Positions 55,908 to 64,000 of a DNA stretch of 64,000 nt are shown here, one piece after another (within the stretch, counting starts at the first letter, position 1; each line of letters starts with the position of its first letter). The position numbers and the translations under genes were made by a program. The DNA lies in the NCBI GenBank assembly GCA_021734255.1, contig JAIPJM010000002.1:124001-188000 (forward strand). The letters are read 5' to 3'. The notes below the pieces were generated by a model. It saw nothing but the letters and a program-made list of their open reading frames with translations, ran no database searches and was not told the origin of the DNA. The stretch is from Fidelibacterota bacterium (GTDB lineage: Bacteria; Fidelibacterota; UBA8477; JABMPR01).

Positions 55908-55970
55908 ATTCAACCGAACTCTGTTCGTCGCGGCGAAGCCACTAGTGGCGAAGACGGACCACCTCTCCAT
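55908..55970 (-). pseudogene. tRNA-Ser 5' fragment with inserted palindrome
   Basis: On the minus strand ATGGAGAGGTGG matches the 5' end of tRNA-Ser plus two flanking bases. A 35-base imperfect palindrome follows (55924-55958), with centre GCCACTAGTGGC and outer TCCGTCTTCGCC. The D arm CAGAG-TCGGTTGAAT then resumes with one change. Its outer sequence is like the 39-base insert in tRNA-Ala copy A. Confidence 0.7.
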
Positions 55971-56086
55971 CTATCAGGCTTGAATATAAAGAGCCCAATT
56001 CAGGCAACAATATTTATTGAATCAGCGGGGATGAGATTTAATAGAATTGAGATAGGGTTTGAGTTCCCACCAGGCAATTTCTGCTA

Positions 56087-57454
56087 CTAATATGCTTTGG
56101 TCGTAAAGGTAAGCATTTGCCAAATCGTGAGAAAAAAGATTTTGGTGTCTAACCAGGGTGACCAATTCTCTATGTAGTAAATGTCGTGATTCACTCGCTC
56201 CTGCATGAGATCCATGTTATCGGTGCCACCCCGATAGCCATTGACGGCAGCCCACCCCGTGATACCGGGCTTCACAAATCTGCGAATTTTGTATTTTGAT
56301 AATAATTTTGATACTGCTTCATCCTCATCCACCATGTGGGGTCGCGGGCCTATAACACTCATTTCTCCCTTAAGTACATTATAAAACTGAGGAAGTTCGT
56401 CCAAATTCGATTTGCGTAATATTTGACCGATCCAAGTAATTCGTTTGTCATCTTTCTTCGTTATTTGCCCATCCCCTGCTGGGTCTCCACCGTTCATTTT
56501 CATTGTACGAAATTTGAAGCAGGTAAAGTGATTTCCATCGCGGCCTACCCTTTTCTGTCTGAATACTATGGGACCTCTGGATGAAATTTTTATTAGCAGC
56601 CCAGCAAGCAGATAAAACCACCAGAAAAAAGTTGTTAAAACGATAATGGATATCAAAGTATCAATGATTCTTTTACTAATGCGTGCAAATAGATTGTTCA
56701 GGGGTTCTTGCCTTATATTCTGGACTAAAAACGGTCCAAAATTCTCCAAGGACTGAGTACGATAGACCTTTTCTGAGGGTCTTTCAATTAATCGAACGCG
56801 AGCACCAAATTCCTCTGCGATATCTATTAATGAGTTTAGTAATGGGAATGCATGATGGAAAGATCCAATAGCAATTTCATCTGTAGGGGAAGTGTTAACA
56901 GATTTATGCACATCCTTGATTACCTTTTTCTCATTCTGATCATTTGAAATGGTAAGATAGTTAGTGCGATTATACCCTAACTCTGGGTGATGTGAAACCC
57001 ACATTTTATACTCATCTATTTCACTTGAATTTCCAACAAAAGTTAGAAATCTTGTATTAAACCCCTTTTTTCGGATAGTGGCCAAAAGGGTCCAGCGGAT
57101 AATTGTCGTTCCTAAGACCGAGAGCCAGCCAGTAAGCAGAAAAAGAAAAAAGGCTCCCCGTGAAATATCATATTTTCCAGTAACGATAATCAGGAGCATG
57201 ATTCCAAAAAAGAATAGGTATCCAATGCTAATTTGCCTGAGATGCCACTTACGTCCCTTGTTCCGTCTATCAGAGTAGAAGAAGAATACAAACGTCACCC
57301 CTATCCAGGAAATTGGTATCAGCTCAATTGGAATGTGATGTTTTTCAACTCCCGGTAACCAGGCATGAGAAGCAAATTGGTAGAGTAGGACTAATAGCAC
57401 CAGGTCAAGGGCAAGGAAAAGAGGCTGGAAAATAAAATTATATTTTGAATGCAT
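56087..57454 (-). CDS. Polyprenyl glycosylphosphotransferase (priming enzyme)
   Basis: The 455-residue protein has about five N-terminal membrane helices, a soluble middle part, and a C-terminal bacterial sugar transferase domain with GPIVFRQKRVGRDGNHFTCFKFRTM and KSNLDELPQFYNVLKGEMSVIGPRP. KPGITGWAAVNGYRGG follows. It transfers a sugar phosphate to undecaprenyl phosphate, starting exopolysaccharide or capsule repeat units at the inner membrane. It is the most downstream gene of the polysaccharide run. Confidence 0.94.
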   Translation of the reverse strand: MHSKYNFIFQPLFLALDLVLLVLLYQFASHAWLPGVEKHHIPIELIPISWIGVTFVFFFYSDRRNKGRKWHLRQISIGYLFFFGIMLLIIVTGKYDISRGAFFLFLLTGWLSVLGTTIIRWTLLATIRKKGFNTRFLTFVGNSSEIDEYKMWVSHHPELGYNRTNYLTISNDQNEKKVIKDVHKSVNTSPTDEIAIGSFHHAFPLLNSLIDIAEEFGARVRLIERPSEKVYRTQSLENFGPFLVQNIRQEPLNNLFARISKRIIDTLISIIVLTTFFWWFYLLAGLLIKISSRGPIVFRQKRVGRDGNHFTCFKFRTMKMNGGDPAGDGQITKKDDKRITWIGQILRKSNLDELPQFYNVLKGEMSVIGPRPHMVDEDEAVSKLLSKYKIRRFVKPGITGWAAVNGYRGGTDNMDLMQERVNHDIYYIENWSPWLDTKIFFLTIWQMLTFTTKAY

Positions 57455-57503
57455 TACTGTTTCAAGGACTCGAATTACTTCAGTGTGATAAAATTAACCA
57501 TTA

Positions 57504-59123
57504 TTATTTCAATATATCGAATGAATATAAATTTGTTTCAAACCCAATCCCAATCACATTGGCTTTCCGTTCTGGATTATCAACTCGAGGGAAGACCATC
57601 TGGGCAGGCGATCCTAAATTTTCTGCAAATTCATATTCATAATAAATGAAAAAGCGTCTTGCACCAATATTATAGGTCACATCAAGAGAAATTTCAAGTT
57701 TGTCCTCGGGATAACGGAAAGCGCCAGTGTAATCAAGCAGTCTCACACTATATATTTTTCCATGACGTTCGTAGTTAAAGCTTACAATAGCGCTGAGCAT
57801 ACGATCCAAATATCCGATGTAGAGTAACATATCATCAGAATCCGATCCGCTATGCGCTGCGTACCTCCTTCCATCATAAGTACTATAATCAAATACTTTC
57901 CTCCCATACCAATCTGGAGTTCCACGGTGTGGATAATAGGGGCTGGTCATAATATTGGCATATTCAAAGCCAAAAACAATCTCCGGAAATGTAAAAAGTC
58001 CATACTTCCTGAACCCAATCACGCTGGCCCCGGAATGGTCGGGGTGAGCCCTCAGATCATACCAGTCCCATCTATGGTCGTTCCAGCCATATTCAAGAAA
58101 GATCTTTAAGCGGCTCTCTGGGAAGATCATGGAGATAAACAGAGCTAACGTCTGATCATCCAAATCAAAAACATCTACAGGGTCCTCAACCCCTGCCTTT
58201 TCCCAGAGTGACTCTTTGAAAAATTCCTGGAAAGGGACCAAAGCTGCGTGTTGCCAGGTCACATCTTGATCATAATCGCCACCACTCAAGAAAGTTCGGG
58301 TTCCGCCAAGTGTAATCACGGGATTGCTGTAGTAAGTTAACGAACCAAGCATCCCAGTGAAGAATGGCTCATAAATATTCTTGTCCAGTCTGGCAAAGAT
58401 ATACCGAAAATTAATCCCAAGGCTTTTCCATCTTTGCTCTTGTAGTGTCCCGAGAACAAGGTGGGGAAATCCGCTGGTATTATTCGTCATGTTCAGGGTC
58501 GTGTGAATTCCTGGCCCCCACCACATGGAGGCATTGGAGTATCCTCCCCCCAAGCCCTTCCAGTGAATATAAAGTTGAGTTTGTCTCAATCGAAGTTCCC
58601 GCAATGCTCCTTCGCCTTTTCCTGGACCATCGTTGAGCACATTGAATTTCTGATTGACCTCACCCGCTTTCGAGGGGATATGATGGACGTGGTAGGAAGT
58701 GAACGGACGATTAGAGGCGTACTGATAGTATGGTTCAACAGCAAGGTAAAAGTTCTTATGCTCAAAGCTCATCCTGATGGAACTAAAAAGTGTCGTACCC
58801 TTCCCCACCCACAATTCGGCTGAGTTCTCCAAATTAGGAACGTTATCGTTATAGTAGAACTGTCCCAACGCTGTCATTTTCAGAGATATTCCTGCCTCTG
58901 GTCTAGTCCTGAGAAATGGTCTAATTGCTAGATTTTGATGAACCTCTGGAGATGCTAGCGTTTGTTGCTCTAGTCGAACTATATCAGATGGATCTGCCTC
59001 TACAAAACTGGAATCCGCATTGACGGGAGATATTAAACAATAGTGAAACAAGTGCAGCAGTGCTAAACGAAAACTCAACTGTTTAATTCTTGATGCTGAT
59101 ATAGGCACTAATCGATTATTCAT
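57504..59123 (-). CDS. Wzi-like capsule assembly outer membrane protein
   Basis: The 539-residue protein has an N-terminal signal region, then a predicted beta-barrel with alternating aromatic strands. The segment GYSNASMWWGPGIHTTLNMTNNTSGFPHLVLGT is typical of Wzi family members, and the C-terminus ends on an aromatic-rich strand. Wzi helps attach or assemble capsule at the cell surface. Position between priming enzyme and GDP-fucose genes agrees. Confidence 0.85.
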   Translation of the reverse strand: MNNRLVPISASRIKQLSFRLALLHLFHYCLISPVNADSSFVEADPSDIVRLEQQTLASPEVHQNLAIRPFLRTRPEAGISLKMTALGQFYYNDNVPNLENSAELWVGKGTTLFSSIRMSFEHKNFYLAVEPYYQYASNRPFTSYHVHHIPSKAGEVNQKFNVLNDGPGKGEGALRELRLRQTQLYIHWKGLGGGYSNASMWWGPGIHTTLNMTNNTSGFPHLVLGTLQEQRWKSLGINFRYIFARLDKNIYEPFFTGMLGSLTYYSNPVITLGGTRTFLSGGDYDQDVTWQHAALVPFQEFFKESLWEKAGVEDPVDVFDLDDQTLALFISMIFPESRLKIFLEYGWNDHRWDWYDLRAHPDHSGASVIGFRKYGLFTFPEIVFGFEYANIMTSPYYPHRGTPDWYGRKVFDYSTYDGRRYAAHSGSDSDDMLLYIGYLDRMLSAIVSFNYERHGKIYSVRLLDYTGAFRYPEDKLEISLDVTYNIGARRFFIYYEYEFAENLGSPAQMVFPRVDNPERKANVIGIGFETNLYSFDILK

Positions 59124-59134
59124 CTTTGATCATA

Positions 59135-60097
59135 TTAAATCCGGATATCGTTAGAATTTAAGAACCAATCGTAGGTCTTCCGAATCCCAGCGGGAAGACT
59201 GATCTGATGTTTCCAGCCTGTTTCGTGTAGTAAGGAGACATCAAGCAGCTTTCTAGGTGTTCCATCAGGTTTTGTGCTGTCGAAGACCAAATCACCCTGA
59301 AACTGGACGATATCCTTTATCATCAGGGCAAGTTCCTTTATCGAAACGTCCTCTCCGGTACCAATATTAATGTGAGTTACCTTGAAGTTGTCGTATAGTT
59401 CCTCTGCATGCACATTTTCCATGATATGAATGCAGGCATCTGCCATATCATCAACATGCAGGAATTCGCGCATTGGATTTCCAGACCCCCAAACCTCTAC
59501 ATTACTTGAACCTGATAACTTTGCATCATGAAATTTCCGTAGGAGGGCAGGAAGTACATGTGAGTTCTTCAGCTCAAAATTATCGTTGATCCCATATAGG
59601 TTGGTAGGCATCACGGAAATAAAATTATCATCATATTGCCTGAAGTAACTCTCACACATTTTAATACCTGAGATTTTTGCTATCGCATAAGGCTCATTTG
59701 TGTATTCAAGTGGACCCGTTAGTAGGTATTCCTCTTTTATCGGTTGGGGTGAAAGTTTAGGGTAAATACAGGATGAGCCCAGAAAAAGTAGCTTTTTTAC
59801 ACCGTGTGTGTGGGACGCATGAATAAGATTATTCTGGATCGAGATATTTTCATAAATAAAATCGGCTCTAAAAGTGTTATTGGCAAGTATACCACCCACT
59901 TTTGCAGCAGCATCGATTACATAGTCGGGCTTCTCTGATTCAAAAAAGGACTGAACCGCGTTCTGGTCGACCAAATCCAATTCGGGATAGTTCCTGGTGA
60001 GGATATTAGTGAAGCCACGATTCTCTAAGTTTCGCATGATCGCAGATCCAACCATACCCTTGTGACCAGCTATATAAATCTTGGAATTCTTTTCCAT
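59135..60097 (-). CDS. fcl: GDP-L-fucose synthase
   Basis: The 320-residue SDR epimerase/reductase has the NADP motif GHKGMVGSAIMRNL, SSCIYPKLSPQPIKEEYLL, and the YxxxK pair in NEPYAIAKISGIK. NPMREFLHVDDMADA follows. It makes GDP-L-fucose from the product of the adjacent gmd, 12 bases away. Confidence 0.96.
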   Translation of the reverse strand: MEKNSKIYIAGHKGMVGSAIMRNLENRGFTNILTRNYPELDLVDQNAVQSFFESEKPDYVIDAAAKVGGILANNTFRADFIYENISIQNNLIHASHTHGVKKLLFLGSSCIYPKLSPQPIKEEYLLTGPLEYTNEPYAIAKISGIKMCESYFRQYDDNFISVMPTNLYGINDNFELKNSHVLPALLRKFHDAKLSGSSNVEVWGSGNPMREFLHVDDMADACIHIMENVHAEELYDNFKVTHINIGTGEDVSIKELALMIKDIVQFQGDLVFDSTKPDGTPRKLLDVSLLHETGWKHQISLPAGIRKTYDWFLNSNDIRI

Positions 60098-60109
60098 CTG
60101 GGTATCCTT

Positions 60110-61252
60110 CTACTCTCTATCTTGAAACTTAGGGGATCGAGCATTTCTAGAAGAAATTTTCTGAAAGTCCGCCGAAACCATTATCTTGACCAATTTATCA
60201 AATGACGTTACTGATTCCCAGCCCAGTTCCTGTTTCGCCTTCGAAGGGTCCCCAATGAGTAGATCAACTTCAGTCGGACGGAAATATTTAGGATCGATGG
60301 CAATGACAGTGTCACCCGACCTAGCAGCGTGAAAGTTAGATACAATCTGTTTCTGCTCAGTGCCCAAGTCCGTTGCATCAATAGTCTGAGTTGAGCCTAA
60401 TTTGCCTACTTCCTGCTCACCTTTTCCTAACCAGTCTATATTCAAACCAAAGTATGCGAAGGATACTTCCACAAATTCTCTGATGGAATGAGTCTCACCG
60501 GTAGCAAGCACAAAATCATCTGCTTTGTCCGTCTGCAGCATCCGCCACATACCTTCGACAAATTCAGGAGCATATCCCCAATCGCGCTTGGCATCAAGAT
60601 TCCCCAGGTACAGAACATCCTGAAGTCCTAGAATGATCTTTGAGGCTGCCACCGAGATCTTCCTTGTAACGAAGGTCTTCCCGCGTCTTTCAGACTCATG
60701 ATTGAAGAGAATTCCATTTGCAGTGAAGAGATTGTATGCTTCCCGGTAATTCTTTACGATCCAAAATGAATACAGCTTTGCTGCAGCATATGGAGATCTC
60801 GGATAGAACGGTGTCATTTCAGTTTGCGGGATCTCCTGCACTTTGCCGAATAGCTCTGATGTTGATGCCTGGTAAAACTTTGTCTTAACTCCAGTTTCTC
60901 GTATGGCATCCAGAAATCTCAGGGCTCCCAAACCAACGACTTCAGCAGTGTATTCCGGGACCTCAAAACTCACTTTTACATGAGACTGAGCTCCAAGATT
61001 GTATATCTCACCTGGGTTTGTTCTCTCAATTATTCTATTCAAGTTAGAAGAATCCGTAAGATCCCCGTAGTGCAGAAAAAGTTTCCTGTTCAGAATTGAA
61101 GGATCCTTATACAGGTGGTCTATCCTGAATGTATTAAAACTGGAAGCTCTCCTGATTATGCCGTGAACCTCGTACCCTTTCGCAAGAAGTAGTTCCGCCA
61201 GATAAGATCCATCCTGTCCAGTAATCCCAGATATTAATGCTACATGTTTCAT
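60110..61252 (-). CDS. gmd: GDP-mannose 4,6-dehydratase
   Basis: The 380-residue SDR protein has [32 protein letters not shown], the catalytic [15 protein letters not shown], and [30 protein letters not shown] follows. It forms GDP-4-keto-6-deoxymannose, which Fcl turns into GDP-fucose for the surface polymer. The C-terminal tail (residues 350-380) is a little longer than in E. coli. Confidence 0.97.
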   Translation of the reverse strand: MKHVALISGITGQDGSYLAELLLAKGYEVHGIIRRASSFNTFRIDHLYKDPSILNRKLFLHYGDLTDSSNLNRIIERTNPGEIYNLGAQSHVKVSFEVPEYTAEVVGLGALRFLDAIRETGVKTKFYQASTSELFGKVQEIPQTEMTPFYPRSPYAAAKLYSFWIVKNYREAYNLFTANGILFNHESERRGKTFVTRKISVAASKIILGLQDVLYLGNLDAKRDWGYAPEFVEGMWRMLQTDKADDFVLATGETHSIREFVEVSFAYFGLNIDWLGKGEQEVGKLGSTQTIDATDLGTEQKQIVSNFHAARSGDTVIAIDPKYFRPTEVDLLIGDPSKAKQELGWESVTSFDKLVKIMVSADFQKISSRNARSPKFQDRE

Positions 61253-61380
61253 ACTAATTCCTCTAAAATATGTATCCCACTTAATTTGATTGGCAGATCA
61301 GAACTTCAAACCATTTTCATCCCAGAGAGGATGAGTATTCAAATTTATTGATTTAGATCAATTCTGTAGTGAAGGGTGGA

Positions 61381-62343
61381 TCAGGACAAACTTTGGCCAT
61401 CGTTGTCTGCATACCAATCAGCCAATGCAGATTCAAGGTCATATTCCAGATCATGCCCCGCGTTTTTCAGCTTCTCACCGTTAATATTAGTGGAGAATAA
61501 AAGCTTTGATATTCTATCGGGATGGAGGGGAGTCTTCTTGCCCATAAACAAACTGATGGTGTGAGCCATTGTGCGCAACATCCAGGCAGGAACTAGTGGG
61601 ACTGTTTTTGTTGTGCCCGTTACAGATGAAATTGAATGTACGATATCCTGGATTGAATGGGGATGTGGATAACACATGTTATAAAGGTGAACACCTGGGG
61701 GTTCATTTTTTGCCATCTCAACCATCAATCTGGTAAGATCTTTTACATAAATGGCAGCTTTCCTTGTGTCCTTTCGCCCTGGATAGAAGAAATAGCGTTT
61801 CTTTAATGCTTGATACAACCTGGTGAAATTCCCACCTTCCCCCATACCAAATACGACTCCTGGTCTCAAGATGATAAGTCTCCGGTTTTCTGGATCTCTA
61901 GCCTGCCAACGTTTGTGTATCTCTTCGGCAACTAGTTTCGATATACCATAGGGTGAATTTGGGGTGGCTAAATTGGACTCATATTTTTCAAATTCTGTAG
62001 GTCCATACGGGGCAATTGAACTTGTAAATACAATGGTATTGATATGGTGCTCATGCGCGAAGGTACAGACATTTTCGGCGCCACGGATATTCGTCTCAAA
62101 ATATTCATGATCCTCGTGCCCAGGTGTTTTGTGTATTGCTGCCAGATTATATACGACGGTATCCTGATCAATGCCCCCGATACCGGATATCTCGTTTCGG
62201 ACATCAATATTCAGATAATCCCTAGCTTCATCAGTAGGAGCAACAATATCTGCAATCAGGGTTTTGTACTGCAAAGCGCGCAGGGTGTTGAACAGGTGGG
62301 TGCCAATAAATCCTGCTCCCCCAAATATTAGAGCTTTTACCAC
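61381..62343 (-). CDS. NAD-dependent epimerase/dehydratase
   Basis: The 320-residue extended SDR protein starts MVKALIFGGAGFIGTHLFN and has VYNLAAIHKTPGH, the catalytic SSIAPYGP and NSPYGISKLVAEEIH, and ILRPGVVFG. The product sugar is not clear; GalE-, WbpP- or FnlA-like roles in nucleotide sugar supply are possible from context. Confidence 0.85.
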   Translation of the reverse strand: MVKALIFGGAGFIGTHLFNTLRALQYKTLIADIVAPTDEARDYLNIDVRNEISGIGGIDQDTVVYNLAAIHKTPGHEDHEYFETNIRGAENVCTFAHEHHINTIVFTSSIAPYGPTEFEKYESNLATPNSPYGISKLVAEEIHKRWQARDPENRRLIILRPGVVFGMGEGGNFTRLYQALKKRYFFYPGRKDTRKAAIYVKDLTRLMVEMAKNEPPGVHLYNMCYPHPHSIQDIVHSISSVTGTTKTVPLVPAWMLRTMAHTISLFMGKKTPLHPDRISKLLFSTNINGEKLKNAGHDLEYDLESALADWYADNDGQSLS

Positions 62344-62396
62344 TAATGTATCCCTCCAGAGTTTTAAAGCGAGGTCTATTTATACTAGTTTTTTAA

Positions 62397-63569
62397 TTAT
62401 TCCAATAGTTTTTCAAACCTATCAGCAATGCTGGTTATCTCGAAATTATCAGTGGCGTAATTTCTGGCATTATGTCCCATTTCCTTTAATTCAGTAGGGT
62501 TTTGTCTAAGCCTTTTAATCTGTAAAGTGATATCCGAAATGTTCTTTGAAGGAATGACCCTGCCTGCATGGTTCCTAGAGGTAATCCTGGCGCTCAAATT
62601 ATCCTCTGGCATAATTAGGATTGAGGGTTTTGCTGCACAAAATCCTGACCAGACCTTTGATGGTACACTGAATTTGCTGGCATCAGGCTCCAACAAGACC
62701 AGAAGCAGGTCTGCTGTCGCAAGTATCTGGGGAAGTTTATCAAATGGTTGGAGCGGAAGCACGATAAGATTGTCCAGATTGTCACTCGCTTTGGCATCAA
62801 TTAGAAAATCATACCCATAGCCGTCAGTAACCGTCAGAATTCTCAAGTCTGTCATGTCCTGAAGCTTCCTGGCAAGATCACTGATTATCATGGGGTCATG
62901 CTTCATTCCCAGTGTGCCGCTATAGACGATGTTAAAGGTGTCCTGCAAGACCATTTCCTTCGAGAACTCATTCTCTTTCTCCAAAACCGGAATGTGCTCC
63001 AGTGGAGACCAATTGGGTATAACACTTACAAGCTCCTGAGGGATTCCCCAATCTTCAAGGATTCTTTCAAAACTCTCATCAATGACAATGATATGATCGG
63101 ATCTTCTCAGAGCCTGTACTTCAATTAGTTTGAATAGGCGACCTATTATTCTGCCAACAAATCCCAGCTTGTCCTTCAAGATCGAAGATGCGGCTATACT
63201 GATAATGTCCTGGAGCCAGAAGATGAACTTGATTCCCTGCTTTTCGCAGTGCTTCGCGATCCTCCGCTGAGCGGCAAGAGGCGTATTCGCAGAGATGACA
63301 ATATCTGGTTTTATCTCCTGAACCAGATCGACTACCTCTTGTCCATATCTCGATTCAAGATTCCATCTTTTGAAATAGCTTTGCTTATCAATCGAAGGAA
63401 GCAAGATATCAGTCACTCTGACCTTGTCCAGAGTATTCCCTGAGAATGCCTTTGGTCCTCCACTGGCACTGGTATAGCAGACATACATCTCGAATCCGCG
63501 TTTGCTGAGCTCGGTAACTAGATCTACCTCAAAGGGATATCCGCAGTAGTCATTCAAGAGGATCTTCAT
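62397..63569 (-). CDS. Glycosyltransferase family 4 (WbuB-like)
   Basis: The 390-residue GT-B protein has an N-terminal donor-side pattern (LNDYCGYPFEVDLVTEL), NWSPLEHIP, VYSGTLGMKHDPMIISDLA and the C-terminal PSKVWSGFCAAKPSILIM that replaces the usual E-x7-E segment. It resembles WbuB-type fucosamine or related transferases. The acceptor and sugar are unknown. Confidence 0.85.
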   Translation of the reverse strand: MKILLNDYCGYPFEVDLVTELSKRGFEMYVCYTSASGGPKAFSGNTLDKVRVTDILLPSIDKQSYFKRWNLESRYGQEVVDLVQEIKPDIVISANTPLAAQRRIAKHCEKQGIKFIFWLQDIISIAASSILKDKLGFVGRIIGRLFKLIEVQALRRSDHIIVIDESFERILEDWGIPQELVSVIPNWSPLEHIPVLEKENEFSKEMVLQDTFNIVYSGTLGMKHDPMIISDLARKLQDMTDLRILTVTDGYGYDFLIDAKASDNLDNLIVLPLQPFDKLPQILATADLLLVLLEPDASKFSVPSKVWSGFCAAKPSILIMPEDNLSARITSRNHAGRVIPSKNISDITLQIKRLRQNPTELKEMGHNARNYATDNFEITSIADRFEKLLE

Positions 63570-63572
63570 CGT

Positions 63573-64000
63573 CTACCAGTCCATATCTTTTTCGTAACCA
63601 AGATCTATAAGCAGTTGCCCGGCTCTTTCTTTAAACTCAGCTTTGTGTTCAGGAGTGAAATATTTTTTCCATTTTTCTGTGCCTCCACTGCGGAAGGTAT
63701 GGCTTTTTTGAGGGTTAATATTCTTCAATGCAGCAGTTACTGTCGAAGTTAGATCAACCTCATAATTGCACTTATTGCAAAAATTCATCACAATTTTCTC
63801 TACTACTGCTTGCCTTTGGTCCGCTACTAGGTCCTCGTATCTTACGCTGTATACTTCGCTCTCTTTGAGCCAGCCAATATATTTTTGGAAACGTCCATTG
63901 ATATCTAAGTAATCTATCGGTGTGCTGTGATATGTATTACCCATGATCGAAAACATGATTCTGTCTTCCAGCGCTTTAAATTTCCTAAAATATTTATGCA
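63573..64000 (-). CDS. Sulfotransferase family protein (partial, 5' end beyond window)
   Basis: The minus-strand frame is open to the window end, so the ATG at 63956 is probably internal. The visible 140 residues include SVRYEDLVADQRQAVVEKI and the C-terminal KSHTFRSGGTEKWKKYFTPE, which match the end of PAPS-dependent sulfotransferases (RSGxxxxWKxxF). It is three bases from the glycosyltransferase and would sulfate the polymer or a sugar precursor. The N-terminal PAPS loop is outside the window. Confidence 0.8.
   Translation of the reverse strand, partial: HKYFRKFKALEDRIMFSIMGNTYHSTPIDYLDINGRFQKYIGWLKESEVYSVRYEDLVADQRQAVVEKIVMNFCNKCNYEVDLTSTVTAALKNINPQKSHTFRSGGTEKWKKYFTPEHKAEFKERAGQLLIDLGYEKDMDW

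Overview
The window is ordinary bacterial chromosome of moderate GC content from a Gram-negative (diderm) organism. It carries genes for capsule export (Wzi-like), LapA/LapB-type envelope proteins, several lipoproteins, and secreted proteins whose C-terminal domains resemble the FlgD-like/type IX sorting modules of the Fibrobacteres-Chlorobi-Bacteroidetes (FCB) group. A lineage such as Candidatus Neomarinimicrobiota (Marinimicrobia) or a relative fits best. This is inference from gene style; no ribosomal RNA is present to confirm it. A tRNA-Sec gene indicates that the organism uses selenocysteine.

Layout: 1-652 is the start of hemW (minus strand). 653-1350 is repeat-rich spacer. 1351-6742 holds guaB, purA, purB and a CNNM/CBS transporter-type protein. 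7031-11175 looks like two consecutive integron gene cassettes carrying defence-type genes: an OLD-like ATPase/TOPRIM nuclease and a methyltransferase fused to a Bpu10I-like endonuclease domain. No integron integrase is visible. 11176-11811 is debris with an IS110-like transposase tail. 11812-29301 (minus strand) is a long co-directional run for nucleotide biosynthesis: pyrD, pyrK, a fused pyrE-pyrF, pyrB, pyrI, purE, a divergent purC, purS, purQ, purL, purF, purM, purN, purH, purD and a Dabb-domain gene. It is interrupted by a hairpin-rich repeat cluster and a Cys/His/Met-rich lipoprotein gene. In de novo IMP synthesis only purK is missing from the window, and in UMP synthesis carAB and pyrC.

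29302-30350 holds tRNA-Ala flanked by two broken copies of itself, in which tRNA arms are interrupted or replaced by short palindromes, plus a GIY-YIG pseudogene. 30351-55594 contains a cyclophilin lipoprotein, an NtrB/NtrC-like two-component pair, trxB, two large secreted/surface proteins, selC, envelope TPR genes, miaB, a CapA-like protein, an M23 peptidase, a serine-biosynthesis set (serA, a serC-like aminotransferase, DUF1015), a DUF512 radical-SAM protein with der, a secreted HExxH protease, a YigZ protein and tadA. 55595-55980 contains tRNA-Ser(CGA), also flanked by fragments of itself with inserted palindromes. 56087-64000 (minus strand) is the end of a capsule/exopolysaccharide locus: priming glycosyltransferase, Wzi-like porin, GDP-fucose synthesis (fcl, gmd), an epimerase, a glycosyltransferase and a partial sulfotransferase.

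The most unusual observations are the cassette-like defence gene pair, whose ends carry exact 10-bp inverse core sites, and the palindrome-invaded copies of tRNA genes at two separate tRNA loci. A 20-bp palindrome (TCCCGACA-N4-TGTCGGGA) in the tRNA-Ala copies also occurs in dispersed repeats elsewhere in the window.
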